Source of the DNA: Didymella arachidicola | Taxonomy: Eukaryota; Ascomycota; Dothideomycetes; Pleosporales; Didymellaceae | Length of the DNA: 64,000 bases | Reading direction: 5' to 3' | Assembly (NCBI GenBank): GCA_016630955.3 | Contig: CM049987.1 | Span: 2,790,001 to 2,854,000 of the forward strand | In this document: positions 44,675 through 55,075 of the stretch, in pieces | How the letters are laid out: the number at the start of each line of letters is the position of its first letter | Numbering within the stretch: the first letter of the stretch is position 1 | The notes under the pieces: model-generated | The model's database searches: none | The model's input: the letters and a program-made list of their open reading frames with translations, nothing else | Told to the model about the DNA's origin: nothing | Made by a program: the position numbers and the translations under genes

Positions 44675-46243
44675 TTAGCCGCTACATTCTTGTTCGTCAT
44701 CCTGCAATTCTTGTTCCTCATCTTCTTCATCGAGCGCCTGCTCTTCGTCAGGGGTCAGTGCCCTCTCTGCACGTGGCGGGCAGATCTGTTGTCTGCATAC
44801 GGGACATTTATTCGACCATGGCTGTATATCGTTGATCAGCTCATTCAGGCAGCCGTGATGAACGAGATGACCGCAAATGTGGATACTGAGTACTTGCTCC
44901 GGGTCGTCTGCGAGATTTCCTATGCAAACGCTGCAGACAGCACCCTCTGGTCGTGACTCGTTCGTTACAGCCGTCGCATAGCAGAGAGGCCGCAAGTCCG
45001 GACCGCACATTACGTATACAGACTCCACATCTTCATACTCGTCCAATACTTCTTCGCTCTGCGTTTGATCAGCAGGACTATGTGCCAGCATCAATCTGCT
45101 CAACACCGTTTGTCCTGGGATCATCAATCCGACAGGATCGTCAGATGTCAGTACCTGATCCAGACCGCTGTCGCGCATCCACGTTGAAATGCGGTTCTTG
45201 TATTCTGGCTCAAGGCTGGAACTCAGGACACAACTGAGGATCCATTTGAACATCTCGTGGGAGAAGAAGTCAGGTCGAAGATCGCTGCCTACCCGATTGT
45301 AGATCCGGTTTGCTTCATGGAGCATCTCGCGGTATGTATGCCGAAGACAGATATGGGTGAAGACCTGTCGCACTTTCAAGGGAATAGGAGACCAACAAGA
45401 CTCCAAGTCACTAGTTGCGCCTCGCACAAACTCTGTCTCATACGGGAAGCGATTGGGCAACTGTTCGACCGTCTTCCTGATGATATGTTTCAGAGCCGTC
45501 AAAATCCAGCGACCGAAAACTTCGAAGACACGTACAAAGTCGTCTCCGCCGGATGCCATGCTTGACCGGAGGAGATACAGCAACTCAGGCAATCTAATGT
45601 GCTCGTTGAAGACGGGGTGCCGGCAGCGCTGCTTATGCCGATCAAGGAATCGTGGTTGACCAGCTTGGAAATCTTTGTACCAAGCTGCCCTGCTCCCGTC
45701 GACGTCGAACTCGGGATGAAATACACAGGCTAAGAAGTAGATGTCGCTAGCTGCAGTAGCATCCACAGCATCTTCGGCACCATCTCCTGTTGGGGGGGAC
45801 ATGTACAGTCCAGGACAGTGAAGCTCGTCCAGGTCTTGGTACAGTTTTCGCAGCAGGCATTGGACCTGGTCGTCATTGAGGTGAACCATCTCGCAGATTT
45901 GATTTTTCAGTTTGCACATGATGTTCTCTTCCGTGTCAAGATCTGATAGTTGACCTTCCCATCTGCACTCCGGAGGAATGAGTCGCACCAGGTAGAGGTC
46001 TCTGATCATTTTCATGAGACTGAGAGACGCCAGACCGGAACCGTAGAATGAAAACAGGTATGCAATTGTTGACGGAACGTAGAAGGCGTGCCTCTCGTAC
46101 GAGGCTCGGAGCCCTCGTTCTGCACGACGAAGAACAGTCTGGCATACGTGGAAATGTAAATTCCACTCCACGAAACTGGTGGGTTGCGTATTTTTATGGA
46201 GTTTCGTTGTCCGTTCTTTATCCTTTGAGTGTGTCGTGCACAT
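44675..46243 (-). CDS. RING-finger protein A, 522 aa
   Basis: Intronless gene with a C-terminal RING-H2 domain: CSVCIGN, SIHICGHLVHHGCLNELI and NKCPVCRQQIC, ligands in order C-C-C-H-H-C-C-C with normal CGH.VHH.C spacing. This makes it a likely E3 ubiquitin ligase. The N-terminal 420 residues are helical in character and have no recognised domain; a short acidic tail rich in Glu, Asp and Gln follows the RING. The frame is open upstream of the first ATG to 46390, but 46243 is the first ATG. A second RING gene of similar size starts 694 bp away on the other strand, so both could share a promoter. Confidence 0.78.
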   Translation of the reverse strand: MCTTHSKDKERTTKLHKNTQPTSFVEWNLHFHVCQTVLRRAERGLRASYERHAFYVPSTIAYLFSFYGSGLASLSLMKMIRDLYLVRLIPPECRWEGQLSDLDTEENIMCKLKNQICEMVHLNDDQVQCLLRKLYQDLDELHCPGLYMSPPTGDGAEDAVDATAASDIYFLACVFHPEFDVDGSRAAWYKDFQAGQPRFLDRHKQRCRHPVFNEHIRLPELLYLLRSSMASGGDDFVRVFEVFGRWILTALKHIIRKTVEQLPNRFPYETEFVRGATSDLESCWSPIPLKVRQVFTHICLRHTYREMLHEANRIYNRVGSDLRPDFFSHEMFKWILSCVLSSSLEPEYKNRISTWMRDSGLDQVLTSDDPVGLMIPGQTVLSRLMLAHSPADQTQSEEVLDEYEDVESVYVMCGPDLRPLCYATAVTNESRPEGAVCSVCIGNLADDPEQVLSIHICGHLVHHGCLNELINDIQPWSNKCPVCRQQICPPRAERALTPDEEQALDEEDEEQELQDDEQECSG

Positions 46244-46937
46244 TACGGTACATAGGAGGATGTGGTAGTTGGACGTCCTGGAAGTATGGGTCGACGGGGC
46301 GAAAATTGGCGATGTCTGTTGCGAAGGAATGTATGGGGCCGTAAATACCTCACTTAAGTACCTTTCTATCGGAAAGCTGCTGCGGTTCAACTTTTATTCG
46401 TACACACGCAGCCTGTTGCGGTAAGCTTCTTGATGTGCTTCTTAACGTCGCAGCCACTGTTACTGGCCGGGCGTTCAGAGGGCTTGCATCGCGGGTCTGG
46501 GCATCGTATTAAATGTTGAATTGACGTAATGTATTGGTTGAGGAACGGAGAATCCCAATATTTACTATGTATCTATACTAGTTATTTTGTATGGAAAGTA
46601 CACATGCCGTCATAATAAACCCTTCCTGCCGAAGATAATGGTTACTTCCAGCATTAAACACGGTACGTCACCCCGGACTACGGACCCAGGATACCTGTAT
46701 CTGAACCACCACGCTATGAAAATGTGCGACCTCAAGGTTTGTACGTTGTGAGAGTTCAAAGTCCAATTCACAATGCATGACTCGTACCCCACAGCGTTGC
46801 GCCAACTTTACGTACCTTGACATTGTTACCGCGCTGTGTGCGATATTCTTGATGTTCTCACAACGCTGAGCTTTTCCATACAAATATCGATGCCCAGAAT
46901 CCCTTGACTCCTCACACGAATTATCCAGGGGCACAGA
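46244..46937. promoter_or_regulatory. Divergent promoter region between two RING genes
   Basis: 694 bp separate the start codons of two head-to-head RING-finger genes. No other gene or clear repeat is seen. Control elements could not be assigned. Confidence 0.5.
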
Positions 46938-48491
46938 ATGAACCACTACAATTTTTCGCAAGACGCCATGTGCGAGCAGGCTCTCACCTTCGAGGAGTCG
47001 GGCATCCGCTTTCCCGAAGACACGCCGGTGATCATTCCTTGTTTGCAAAGTGCTTTGAATCTTGTCTCGCAACAGGACAAAGACCCCTACGCTTTTCAGG
47101 TGCTGATCCGCTTTTTTAGTACACTTGTAGGCCCGACTCTGTCGCTTCCTGTCCCTGATCAAGTTCTTATCGGCGCGTGGCGCATATTACAACGGGAGCT
47201 CGCCAATCCTTACCACTTCTGTCATGCAAGCATTCAGACTCTTAAGCGGGTTGATGCAATCAGCGACCAGCTCGAGCCAGTTGAGACCATCCAAGAGATG
47301 CGTCGATATGCTTCGATGTTTGTTCGGCTTCCTTCGCCCGCAACAGTACGTTTCTTTGTTGGACATCAGTATACAACCATCAGCCGCGCTCACGACTGGG
47401 TCGTGCGTTATGCTTTTGAACTTAAAACCCCTTACAAGTGGAAGTCATGGCTCCAGCTGATGTATGAAAAGCAGCCACACCGTATTCTGGATACACCAAG
47501 CACTACCATTGACGAAAATGAAGACGTCTTTCTCGCCACATTACATGCTGCTGCTAAAATCGGTGGCTTTGGGTCAATGATCCCGGTAATCAAGTTTTGG
47601 ATTCGACAGGTGCTGACAGTGGTTCAGGTCTGGGATGTCCGCCTACAGATTCGGGGCGATGCAGACACACTCATGCCATCCTACGATTGGTGTGTGGCTG
47701 CCTATGATAGGATGTGGCATCGCTTCAAAAACGAGCTGCGAAACCCATTCTCAGACTATCCATATGTGGTGCGCGAACAATTGCTCCTCGATGTTCATTA
47801 CATGCGCGTGTTTGAACAGTGCTGGAAATGGACTGACCTTGCCACACAGGGTACCAACGCGCAGGAGTTCGATCCTCACCAGACTCGCACGAACATCTAC
47901 GAGAATGTGCTCAAGTTAGTTCGGGATGAGTTCCAACCCCGAAATTCCAGCACCCAGGAAATACTCGAGCAAGTCTTTGGTGCGGCAACTGAGTACAACG
48001 AGTACTTCCTCTTGGCCGAGAACCCCGTCGTTTCTCTTGATAATCTCCAAGATGATCTTCGATCACAACTGTCTATCTACGACGGGCTGTGTCAGGAGAT
48101 CTACGCAGATCTGCCTTTCATGACAGACGCTGAGTATGAGGCCATGTACCCAGACTCTGAGGCAGAGTACGATGATAATGAGTATGAGCCAATTCCGCTT
48201 GAGGACGTCGAAGTGGAAACGTTTGGTCCACGCATTGACATCGATGACTTCACCCGTACGAAGGGGCCTAATACGGGTGACTTCTGTACGATTTGTCAAG
48301 AGCAAATCACTCTGGATGAGTCGAATGCTCTGCGTTGTGTTGTTTCCGTGGTGTGCTCAGATACCTTCCATGCCGAATGCCTGGAAACTTGGGTAAACAG
48401 CACAGCGAAGACGTGCAACACTTGCCCACACTGCAAGGCACGGTTGACGAAGTATCAGCGACCAGTCCGGGCATTTGATACTCGTGTTTGA
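46938..48491 (+). CDS. RING-finger-like protein B, 517 aa
   Basis: Intronless, ATG at 46938. A RING-like domain lies at about residues 452-505: CTICQEQ, CVVSVVCSDTFHAECLETW, CNTCPHCKARL. The motif normally reads C.H.FH..C; here CSDTFHAEC has Asp in place of the first His ligand. The remaining Cys/His ligands are present, and Asp can bind zinc in some RING proteins, so function may be kept. About 400 N-terminal residues have no recognised domain and are followed by an acidic linker (DSEAEYDDNEYEP). Overall design and length equal those of the neighbouring RING protein A, but I see no clear sequence identity outside the RING. Likely E3 ligase; partner unknown. Confidence 0.72.
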   Translation: MNHYNFSQDAMCEQALTFEESGIRFPEDTPVIIPCLQSALNLVSQQDKDPYAFQVLIRFFSTLVGPTLSLPVPDQVLIGAWRILQRELANPYHFCHASIQTLKRVDAISDQLEPVETIQEMRRYASMFVRLPSPATVRFFVGHQYTTISRAHDWVVRYAFELKTPYKWKSWLQLMYEKQPHRILDTPSTTIDENEDVFLATLHAAAKIGGFGSMIPVIKFWIRQVLTVVQVWDVRLQIRGDADTLMPSYDWCVAAYDRMWHRFKNELRNPFSDYPYVVREQLLLDVHYMRVFEQCWKWTDLATQGTNAQEFDPHQTRTNIYENVLKLVRDEFQPRNSSTQEILEQVFGAATEYNEYFLLAENPVVSLDNLQDDLRSQLSIYDGLCQEIYADLPFMTDAEYEAMYPDSEAEYDDNEYEPIPLEDVEVETFGPRIDIDDFTRTKGPNTGDFCTICQEQITLDESNALRCVVSVVCSDTFHAECLETWVNSTAKTCNTCPHCKARLTKYQRPVRAFDTRV

Positions 48492-48617
48492 GGAGTATTG
48501 GGAATGAATGGTGTGGTATATTCTGAATAGTATGATCTGATAGCAACACGGAAATTTACAGCATCCAGGATAGCGAGATGATACGAGAGTTCAAGTGAGG
48601 GAAAAGGTAATTTTGCT

Positions 48618-49775
48618 TCAAACGCTCGACGCATTAGAGAGCAGAGAGTCACACCTTCGCCGCGAAGGCTTATGCATTGACTGTAACAAAGACGCAAAAT
48701 CTTTATCCGCTTCGTTATTACCTCTGTTTGCATGTCCAACAACAGGTGAGTCCGACACGGAGGGTCGTTGGGCGGGTATTGTCGAGTCGACAACAGATAT
48801 GTTCCTGTCTTTCTTGGCTGACAGGTGGGCCATCTCATTGTTGCGAATAGCTTGAGACACAGAAGAAGTCGAGCGCCTCAAGATCGGACGGAGCGCGGTC
48901 TTTGTTCGCGATGGCAGCAACGAAGTCGTCCGCGGGAGCGACGGTCGCGCCACCAGGAATGAAGAAGGTAAATAGCTGCCCCATTGTTTTGACTGCGGCT
49001 CATTGGGGTCCGAGAAAGACTCCAAGGTAAGTTCGTCAATGACTGGCGAGAACGTAACACGCTTTGACGACCGTGATGAAGATGTGCTTACATAGGCCTG
49101 ATGGACACGATGGAGTCCTACGGTGTTTGATGCCTTTGAGGTGGGTGGACTAGGCGGAGGTGTGTCTGGAAGGACGATACCGAGCGCGTTGAGCTCCTGA
49201 GACGGCCAAAGTTGGTCTCGGTCTCCACACGTCGATGAGGAGCGAGAACGTCGTCCTGCCTCTGTGCGTCCCTCAGACACACATTGGATCGATTGCTGTG
49301 GGGATGATATGCATGCATAAGAGATATCCTCCTCCACGTCCTCCTCAGCATTTGGAACCATTGCATATCCAGCACCGTTGCTTAAGCTTGGGGAAGACCA
49401 CCAATCGAAGTAGCCTCGCTGCGGCTTTCCGGACTTAGGACCGGTGGACCAGAGCTCATCAGGTACTGGAAGGGGAGCAGAGCTAGTCAATCTCTGTGGC
49501 GGAGGTGAGAATGGCCTGTGACTTGATTCATCCAATGTTGGTGGTGTGTTAGGTGCAGATTGAGTCATAACCCATTCGAAGGAATCAACGCGCCTGTGAG
49601 AGACGGAGACCCGTGACAGCTTATCGTACAAGTCTTCACTAGTATCGGTGACTCGGGGCGTCATCGACAACATTTTTTGAGATCGTGCGTCTGACCTCGG
49701 GACGGTTGATTCCTCAGCATGCCTCAATACGGAAGACAAAGCAGCGCTGAAGGAGAACAAAGGAAGACAAGACAT
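48618..49775 (-). CDS. Ser/Pro-rich, mostly disordered protein with RVxF-type motif, 385 aa
   Basis: Intronless minus-strand frame; the first ATG is at 49775. The protein is rich in Ser, Pro and Thr, with many Ser-Pro and Thr-Pro sites (TPPTLDESS, DTPPPSPPTS), suggesting phospho-regulation. SSKRVTFSPVIDELTLESF at about residues 236-254 contains KRVTF, the classical protein phosphatase 1 docking motif, in a context (VTFSP) common to PP1 regulators and to fungal proteins of this kind. No enzyme domain is visible. It ends SLLSNASSV. It converges with RING gene B, with 126 bp between the stop codons. Function is unknown; a regulatory or scaffold role is inferred. Confidence 0.65.
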   Translation of the reverse strand: MSCLPLFSFSAALSSVLRHAEESTVPRSDARSQKMLSMTPRVTDTSEDLYDKLSRVSVSHRRVDSFEWVMTQSAPNTPPTLDESSHRPFSPPPQRLTSSAPLPVPDELWSTGPKSGKPQRGYFDWWSSPSLSNGAGYAMVPNAEEDVEEDISYACISSPQQSIQCVSEGRTEAGRRSRSSSTCGDRDQLWPSQELNALGIVLPDTPPPSPPTSKASNTVGLHRVHQAYVSTSSSRSSKRVTFSPVIDELTLESFSDPNEPQSKQWGSYLPSSFLVARPSLPRTTSLLPSRTKTALRPILRRSTSSVSQAIRNNEMAHLSAKKDRNISVVDSTIPAQRPSVSDSPVVGHANRGNNEADKDFASLLQSMHKPSRRRCDSLLSNASSV

Positions 49776-50700
49776 CGTGGGGTTGTTCAATGCAGTCGTA
49801 ACCTGGAATAACGCAGAGAGTGACGTAGGATTTTGTTGTAAATTGAGCTGTTCGAAGTTGCGTCGAGAGACATGTAGATATACACCTCTAGATCTTCAAG
49901 CGCAGTCCGGACAGCTACCGCTGTTCACCGCGAGCTGCATACCTGAAACATCATCACAGCCATGCATGATCAATGTGCATGTTTGAGAACTAGTCCGTGA
50001 CTTTCTCTGTCGTTTGCGTTAGCATTGGCAGGCCTCATATCGTGCTGACCACCTGCTGCTCTCGATCGCAGCTGTCGCCGAAGTCCGCGCGCTAGGGACT
50101 GATCCGGCAATTCTGAGGAAGGCTCGATGTTGACGGTATGGTGCTGCAGAGCGACTTGACTCTGACACTGGACAGATTGTGGTGTGTTGGAGTGATAATA
50201 TAGTGTCAGCGCGCCGATAGGGATTAAGCGCAACAGTGACAGAGGAAGGGGAAGCACCTTCCCTGATCGTGAATCAGGCTAAGCAAGAAATCTTTGTCAG
50301 CGCCACACCTGCAGACAATCCTTAATCGAACGATTAGAAACCATGTCAAGCCTATCAAATACAGTCCTCTGCATGTTAATCTCATTGTGTATGATAACGG
50401 TGGACCTGCCAAACCTCATGCCACAGCGGAAACGTGGGGTTGGCTATTAGCGTAGGATCTGCGAGATCGCAAGCCACCAAATTTCCCTTCTTATGACTCG
50501 TAACGCCGCAAAAGGGCGCAAGAAACATCTGTATAAAATCCAGTCGTCTTCAACCCCTTGCGTCGTCTCCTCACATTTTCCTAGCAAAAAGGACAACCAT
50601 CTTTGCACCAATCTTTTCCGCTATCAGCTGAGAGCCCCAAACCAAAATCATCAACTGTACCTTAGAAAGTGTGGACAGCGAGCTTCATAGCAAGTCCGAG
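49776..50700. other. Divergent intergenic region
   Basis: Between the Ser/Pro-rich gene and the GNAT gene. A 95-codon minus-strand frame (50257-49970) lacks an ATG start and motifs. Nothing else seen. Confidence 0.5.
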
Positions 50701-51432
50701 ATGGCAGCCAAACCAGACCCCTCTCTGATCCCCAACCCCCTCCAGCCCTTCGATACCGCCCGCCTCGCCTTCCGTGCAGTCCGACAACCCGAAGACCTCG
50801 CCCTCTTCACCGCATTAGGCAATGACCAACCGGGCTACATGAACAGCAACTTCAGCAACACAGCGCTCGTGTCCCCTGCCGGGACGCTTAAATTCATGAA
50901 ATCCGTGGCCGAGGACCAGCTGCTCGGCGCAACTATCTGGCTCAAAGACACTCTGCAATCCAAAGAGCAGGACGACATGGCGAACAATGGCGCACCAAGT
51001 GGACAGCTGAAGAGCGAGTGGGGCACTGCGGTTGGCGAGATTCATTTGAGCAAGTTGCCGGCGAATGGGGTGCATCATAGGCACACGGAGATTGGGGTCG
51101 ATATTCTGCCTGGCTTCCAAGGTAAAGGTTATGGGCGGGAGGCCATCGAGTGGGCGCTCGACTATGCCTTTCGACGCGCAGGATTGCATAGAGTCAGGAT
51201 CAGGGCTTTTGAGTGGAATACGGGTGCAGTGAGGTTGTACGAGAAGATAGGGTTCAAGATTGAGGGTAGGGAGAGGGAGGCGCTCTGGCACGAAGGACGG
51301 TTCTGGGATGGGATAGAGTTTGGTATGTTGGAGCAGGAGTGGTGGGCGACGCTAGAGGGGAAACAGAAGAAGGGAAGTCAGGAAGAAGACCGCAGGACTA
51401 GTCGAGCTATAAGGATCGAGTCCATTCAGTAG
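50701..51432 (+). CDS. GNAT-family N-acetyltransferase, RimJ/RimL type, 243 aa
   Basis: Intronless. ATG at 50701 (gagATGG). FDTARLAFRAVRQPEDLALF at about residues 17-36 is the N-terminal strand-helix of RimJ-like enzymes ('ET.RL.LR'). IGVDILPGFQGKGYGREAIEWAL near residues 132-154 holds the acetyl-CoA-binding Q/RxxGxG/A signature (QGKGYG). HRVRIRAFEWNTGAVRLYEKIGFKIEGREREALWHEGRFWDGI is the diagnostic C-terminal 'N..A...Y.K.GF...G..R' block. The tail is basic and poorly conserved-looking. The substrate may be a protein N-terminus or a small amine; not decidable. It is transcribed toward the GH2 glycosidase gene, 81 bp apart. Confidence 0.87.
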   Translation: MAAKPDPSLIPNPLQPFDTARLAFRAVRQPEDLALFTALGNDQPGYMNSNFSNTALVSPAGTLKFMKSVAEDQLLGATIWLKDTLQSKEQDDMANNGAPSGQLKSEWGTAVGEIHLSKLPANGVHHRHTEIGVDILPGFQGKGYGREAIEWALDYAFRRAGLHRVRIRAFEWNTGAVRLYEKIGFKIEGREREALWHEGRFWDGIEFGMLEQEWWATLEGKQKKGSQEEDRRTSRAIRIESIQ

Positions 51433-51513
51433 TTTTGGATAGATTGACGATTTAAATTCTGCTCGATTTGGCGCAAAGCAACGCTACTTCTGGTGAAACC
51501 CATTTCCCACAAT

Positions 51514-53636
51514 CTACGGAAAGACGTCTTGCAGCCCACCCAAACCATCATCCCGTCCTGTAATGGCGACAGAACTGTTTCCTCGCTTCGCAGCGGCGTC
51601 GTACAGGGATTGGATGGTCCTGCTCCATAGCTCCTTATCCATACGATTAATTCTTCGATCATAGGACAAGAGACCGTTTACCTCGCCCTCGACGTCGGTG
51701 GTCTGAGTCCACACACCGCCAGAGCACGCGTACCGCTCGATCTGCTCACGAAGCTGAACGATATTCTGGATGCAGCGATAGTTCCACGCCTCAGTTGTGT
51801 TTGTCAGTTCATAGGCCGTTTGCTTGGCAAGGTCGTCGAACCATGCATGCTCGAACGGCAGCTGCTGTCCAACGCCACCGAACTCGCCTTGCAGACCAAT
51901 ACGACTGGGATCGTATGCACTGTTGTATCCGCTGGGACCAGAGCCTTGCACTGACCAGAAGGGCGATCCACACTGGGGCGTCGAGTAGTGATGGTTATCA
52001 TCAAAGTCACCGGCTGTGTGGTCTGTCCAGCCACTCACTGCGTTAACGAGACGCGTCGGATCGAGCGAGCGCACAAGGTCTGTGAGAGCGAATTCGGGGA
52101 AAGGTGGCTCGGTGGCCTGGCCCCATTCTTCGTTGTAGATTGTCCACGCGAAGATGCTTGTGTAGCTTCTCAGTTGCTCAATCAGGAGGCCGAGTTGTCT
52201 GTTGAACTCTGCCTGAGCGTCAGCATCACGGAGCCGGATTGTGCCACATGAGTTATTCGGATCAGGCAGGTCCGGACGTAGGGATGGCATGTCTTGAATG
52301 ATGAGGAAGCCTAGCTCATCGGCAGCCCTGTAGTAAAGCGCTGGCTCAACCTTGATGTGCTTCCGCACGGCGTTGAAGCCAACTTCCTTCAGCTTCTCTA
52401 GATCGTAGCGCATAGCCTCAACAGTTGGTGGGGTATAGATGCCATCAGGCCAGAAACCTTGGTCTAGTGGACTCCAGAAGAACTCGAATTGACCATTCAG
52501 AAGAGGCCGCTCCACGCCGTCAACCACGCCTCTTGAGATTGTCCTGAAACCAGTGTAAGATGAGATTGTGTCGCTTCCAAGCGTAACAGTGATGTTGTAG
52601 AGTGTCGGTGAGTCAGGGGTCCAAAGATCAGGAGAGTCGACCTTGAAGATGAAGGGACTGCCGCTGGTACCGGATGCTGTGGTTTTCGCTGAGTCAGAGC
52701 CCAGCTCATGTATCGTGACCTCGAAACTGCTGGAGCTATTGGTGCTGCTATGGACCGTGACGTTCACTACATCAATTAGCCTTTGAGCATTTTTCTGCAG
52801 AATTGTACATACCATTGCCATCGGCGCCAGCAGCGAGGTCTAGTTGAGTGATATATTCAGCAGGCGTTGACTCCAGCCATACGGTCTGCCAGATGCCGGT
52901 ACAGGGTGTGTACCAGATCATGCCCTCACGGGTCAATGTTTGCTTGCCGATAGGGATTTGGTAGTTTTCGGTATCTGTAGGATCAAACACATGCACGAGC
53001 CTGTGTTTCGACGTCAGCTCGTGACAGCTCAGATCACACTGCTCACTCACAGTTCGTTTGTGCCATTTGTGGAGAGGTAGTCGGTGACATCAAAGGTGAA
53101 CTCGAAGTAGCCACCCCTATGGAATCCTACTTCTTTCCCGTTAACAAAGACAGTGGCTTCATAGTCAACAGCGCCGAAGTTCAGTAATACACGATTCCCG
53201 GCCGGCCAATCCGACGGAACTTCAAATGAGGTCTGGAACCAGCTGTAGAGGTGTCCCCTCTCCATGATACCTACCACTCATTAGATCTCGATCTTGGCAC
53301 GAGAAGCCAGCAGTGCGTACCAGACAATGCACTCTCCAGGCACGATGGAATCAATACTGAGCGCTCAAGAGTCTGCCCCGTGGGTGGGGACTCGACCTGC
53401 CCAGCTGTCACATTTCTCCAGCGCCACACACCGTTCAGATTCTTCCATTGCGCGCGCTCAACTCTGGGGCGGGGGTGCTCAGGCCACGGGTTTGTACCAA
53501 CTTCGGCAGTCCATGGCGTGTCGAGCGGCCCTGTCTGCAGCTGGTACCCGGTATTGTTGGCCTGGCGTGGTAGAATAATGCTTGTTACGAGTGAGGCCGA
53601 AGCCAATAGTGTTGAGAATGCGCCGAGGACTCGCAT
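51514..53636 (-). CDS. Secreted glycoside hydrolase family 2 enzyme, four exons, 658 aa
   Basis: Extracellular GH2 enzyme (beta-galactosidase, beta-glucuronidase or beta-mannosidase type). Minus-strand exons 53636-53321, 53270-53051, 53000-52813, 52766-51514; introns 50, 50 and 46 nt. Signal peptide MRVLGAFSTLLASASLVTSI. Then the sugar-binding jelly-roll (PRVERAQWKNLNGVWRWRNV ... YSWFQTSFEVPSDW ... VLLNFGAVDYEATVFVNGKE ... TREGMIWYTPCTGIWQTVWLE), an immunoglobulin-like domain, and the TIM barrel. WTIYNEEWGQ holds the acid/base Glu near residue 454, preceded by the conserved Asn; LQGEFGGVGQ holds the likely nucleophile Glu near 536. Both catalytic residues are intact. N-glycosylation sites are frequent. 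The three short upstream exons carry the binding domain. Exact substrate is unknown; plant cell-wall sugars are likely for a fungus. Confidence 0.9.
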
Positions 53637-55075
53637 TCTGGTGTTGATACAACGGCTCTAAGAGATTCTCCGCTTTCGTGGAGTGGGCGAGGGCCGTCTT
53701 CCAAGTATTTATGGTACTTGACCTGCATGCTTACAATGTGACCTGCATGCTCATGACAGCATCGGCCCTTGGGACCTGTAGTGAAGCCAAGCAGTCCTCT
53801 TGGCCTGGGGTTAGCGGCGGGATCGAGAGGGGTGGCTGCGCGCCTTTGCCGATCACGGTGGGACTTTTTGGATGTACCCCCGTCCACATAGCGTGATGCC
53901 TGTACTCAGATGGGTATTCCGACTGACTTTTTGACCGCGAGGTGCATGCAGACGACGTAGTGGAGCATTTGGTCAGGCGCAAGCTGCAAGACCTGGCATG
54001 CTTCTGCGAGGGTGTTGCACGACGATCGCAACCTTCGCAGGAACGCTCGCGTCGCGCCGCAGTCCAAGCAATAAGACGGGCAGTCTTGGGTCCACAGAGA
54101 GCGCGTTCGACGAAGAAGTTACGATTGTCCACGGGTCAGTTGGACCATTTTCGCTCGATAGAACATGCGCTGAAGGAGCATTGCTGCAGCGGCCAAGGCG
54201 CTGATCTGATGCATGTCGGAGACTCCCCGCACGCCCACGGCCGCACCGCCTCTCGCAGCCCTTGCTTGAACGAACGTCGCCGCGACCTCGTGAGCAAGGA
54301 ACCTGCATCGCTGTGCATGCGATGTGCTGTGGTATATTGCATTCCCTCAACAGATGATTGAGTCTAGTTCTGCCTGTCATCTCCTGCATCGAACTCTTTT
54401 GTTCAGCGTTGCAACGCGTGCGCTGGCGTCGAGGAAGGCACCACGGACGGTGGGTATAAAGCAACGCGGTCAACGACAAATCCCCCTGCTGCGTTCCGGC
54501 AAGGTCTATCAAGGGCTTACTTTCAGTAGCTTCGGTGAAAGTGTACCCTAGAGATTCCCCGCAAGCAGTCTAGGGCAAAATTAAGGTTCGCGAGTAGCGG
54601 CACAAATCCAGCACCTGCTCAAAACGGCAATGAGCTTCCTGCATACGGAAGGATGACACAATATCATGTTATTATAACCATGCATTCTCCAATGTAGCAT
54701 GTTGGTACTGCGCCAAGCCGGTGCTATGGCACGTATGTAGGAGAGATTTGTTGGGTATATAGTCCAGCGCTTGCTCGTGCTCTGTTGCACCTGTCTCTCC
54801 TCAAGAGCTTCTTGTTCCACCATGGTCCATAGCAAATCCTTCTACAACAGCATGCCAAGCCCGTCGTTCGGGTGGATAGCGTGCGTGTGCCGCTTCCCGT
54901 CGAGCATGGCTTGATGTGACGTGACATCGGCAGCTTGACATATCATTTACCGTGCCGCTACGAATGCCTAACACGGTCCTTGGACGGCCGTCAGAAATGA
55001 AATATAAGGCCGCCAGCGGAAGCATATCCCTATCGGACAACGCTCGCGATACTTCGGTTCGATTTCACCTGATGC
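53637..55075. other. Intergenic region upstream of the GH2 gene
   Basis: 1.4 kb. Contains the GH2 promoter with the repeat at 53719-53751 and the 3' flank of the pseudokinase gene. Open frames at 53.9-54.5 kb on both strands are without motifs. Confidence 0.5.
53719..53751. promoter_or_regulatory. Direct repeat TGACCTGCATGCT, 20-bp period, upstream of GH2 gene
   Basis: The 13-bp sequence occurs at 53719-53731 and 53739-53751, start-to-start 20 bp, about two helical turns. It lies 83-115 bp upstream of the GH2 ATG. Core GCATGC is palindromic. A paired activator site is plausible; no known factor is assigned. Confidence 0.4.
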
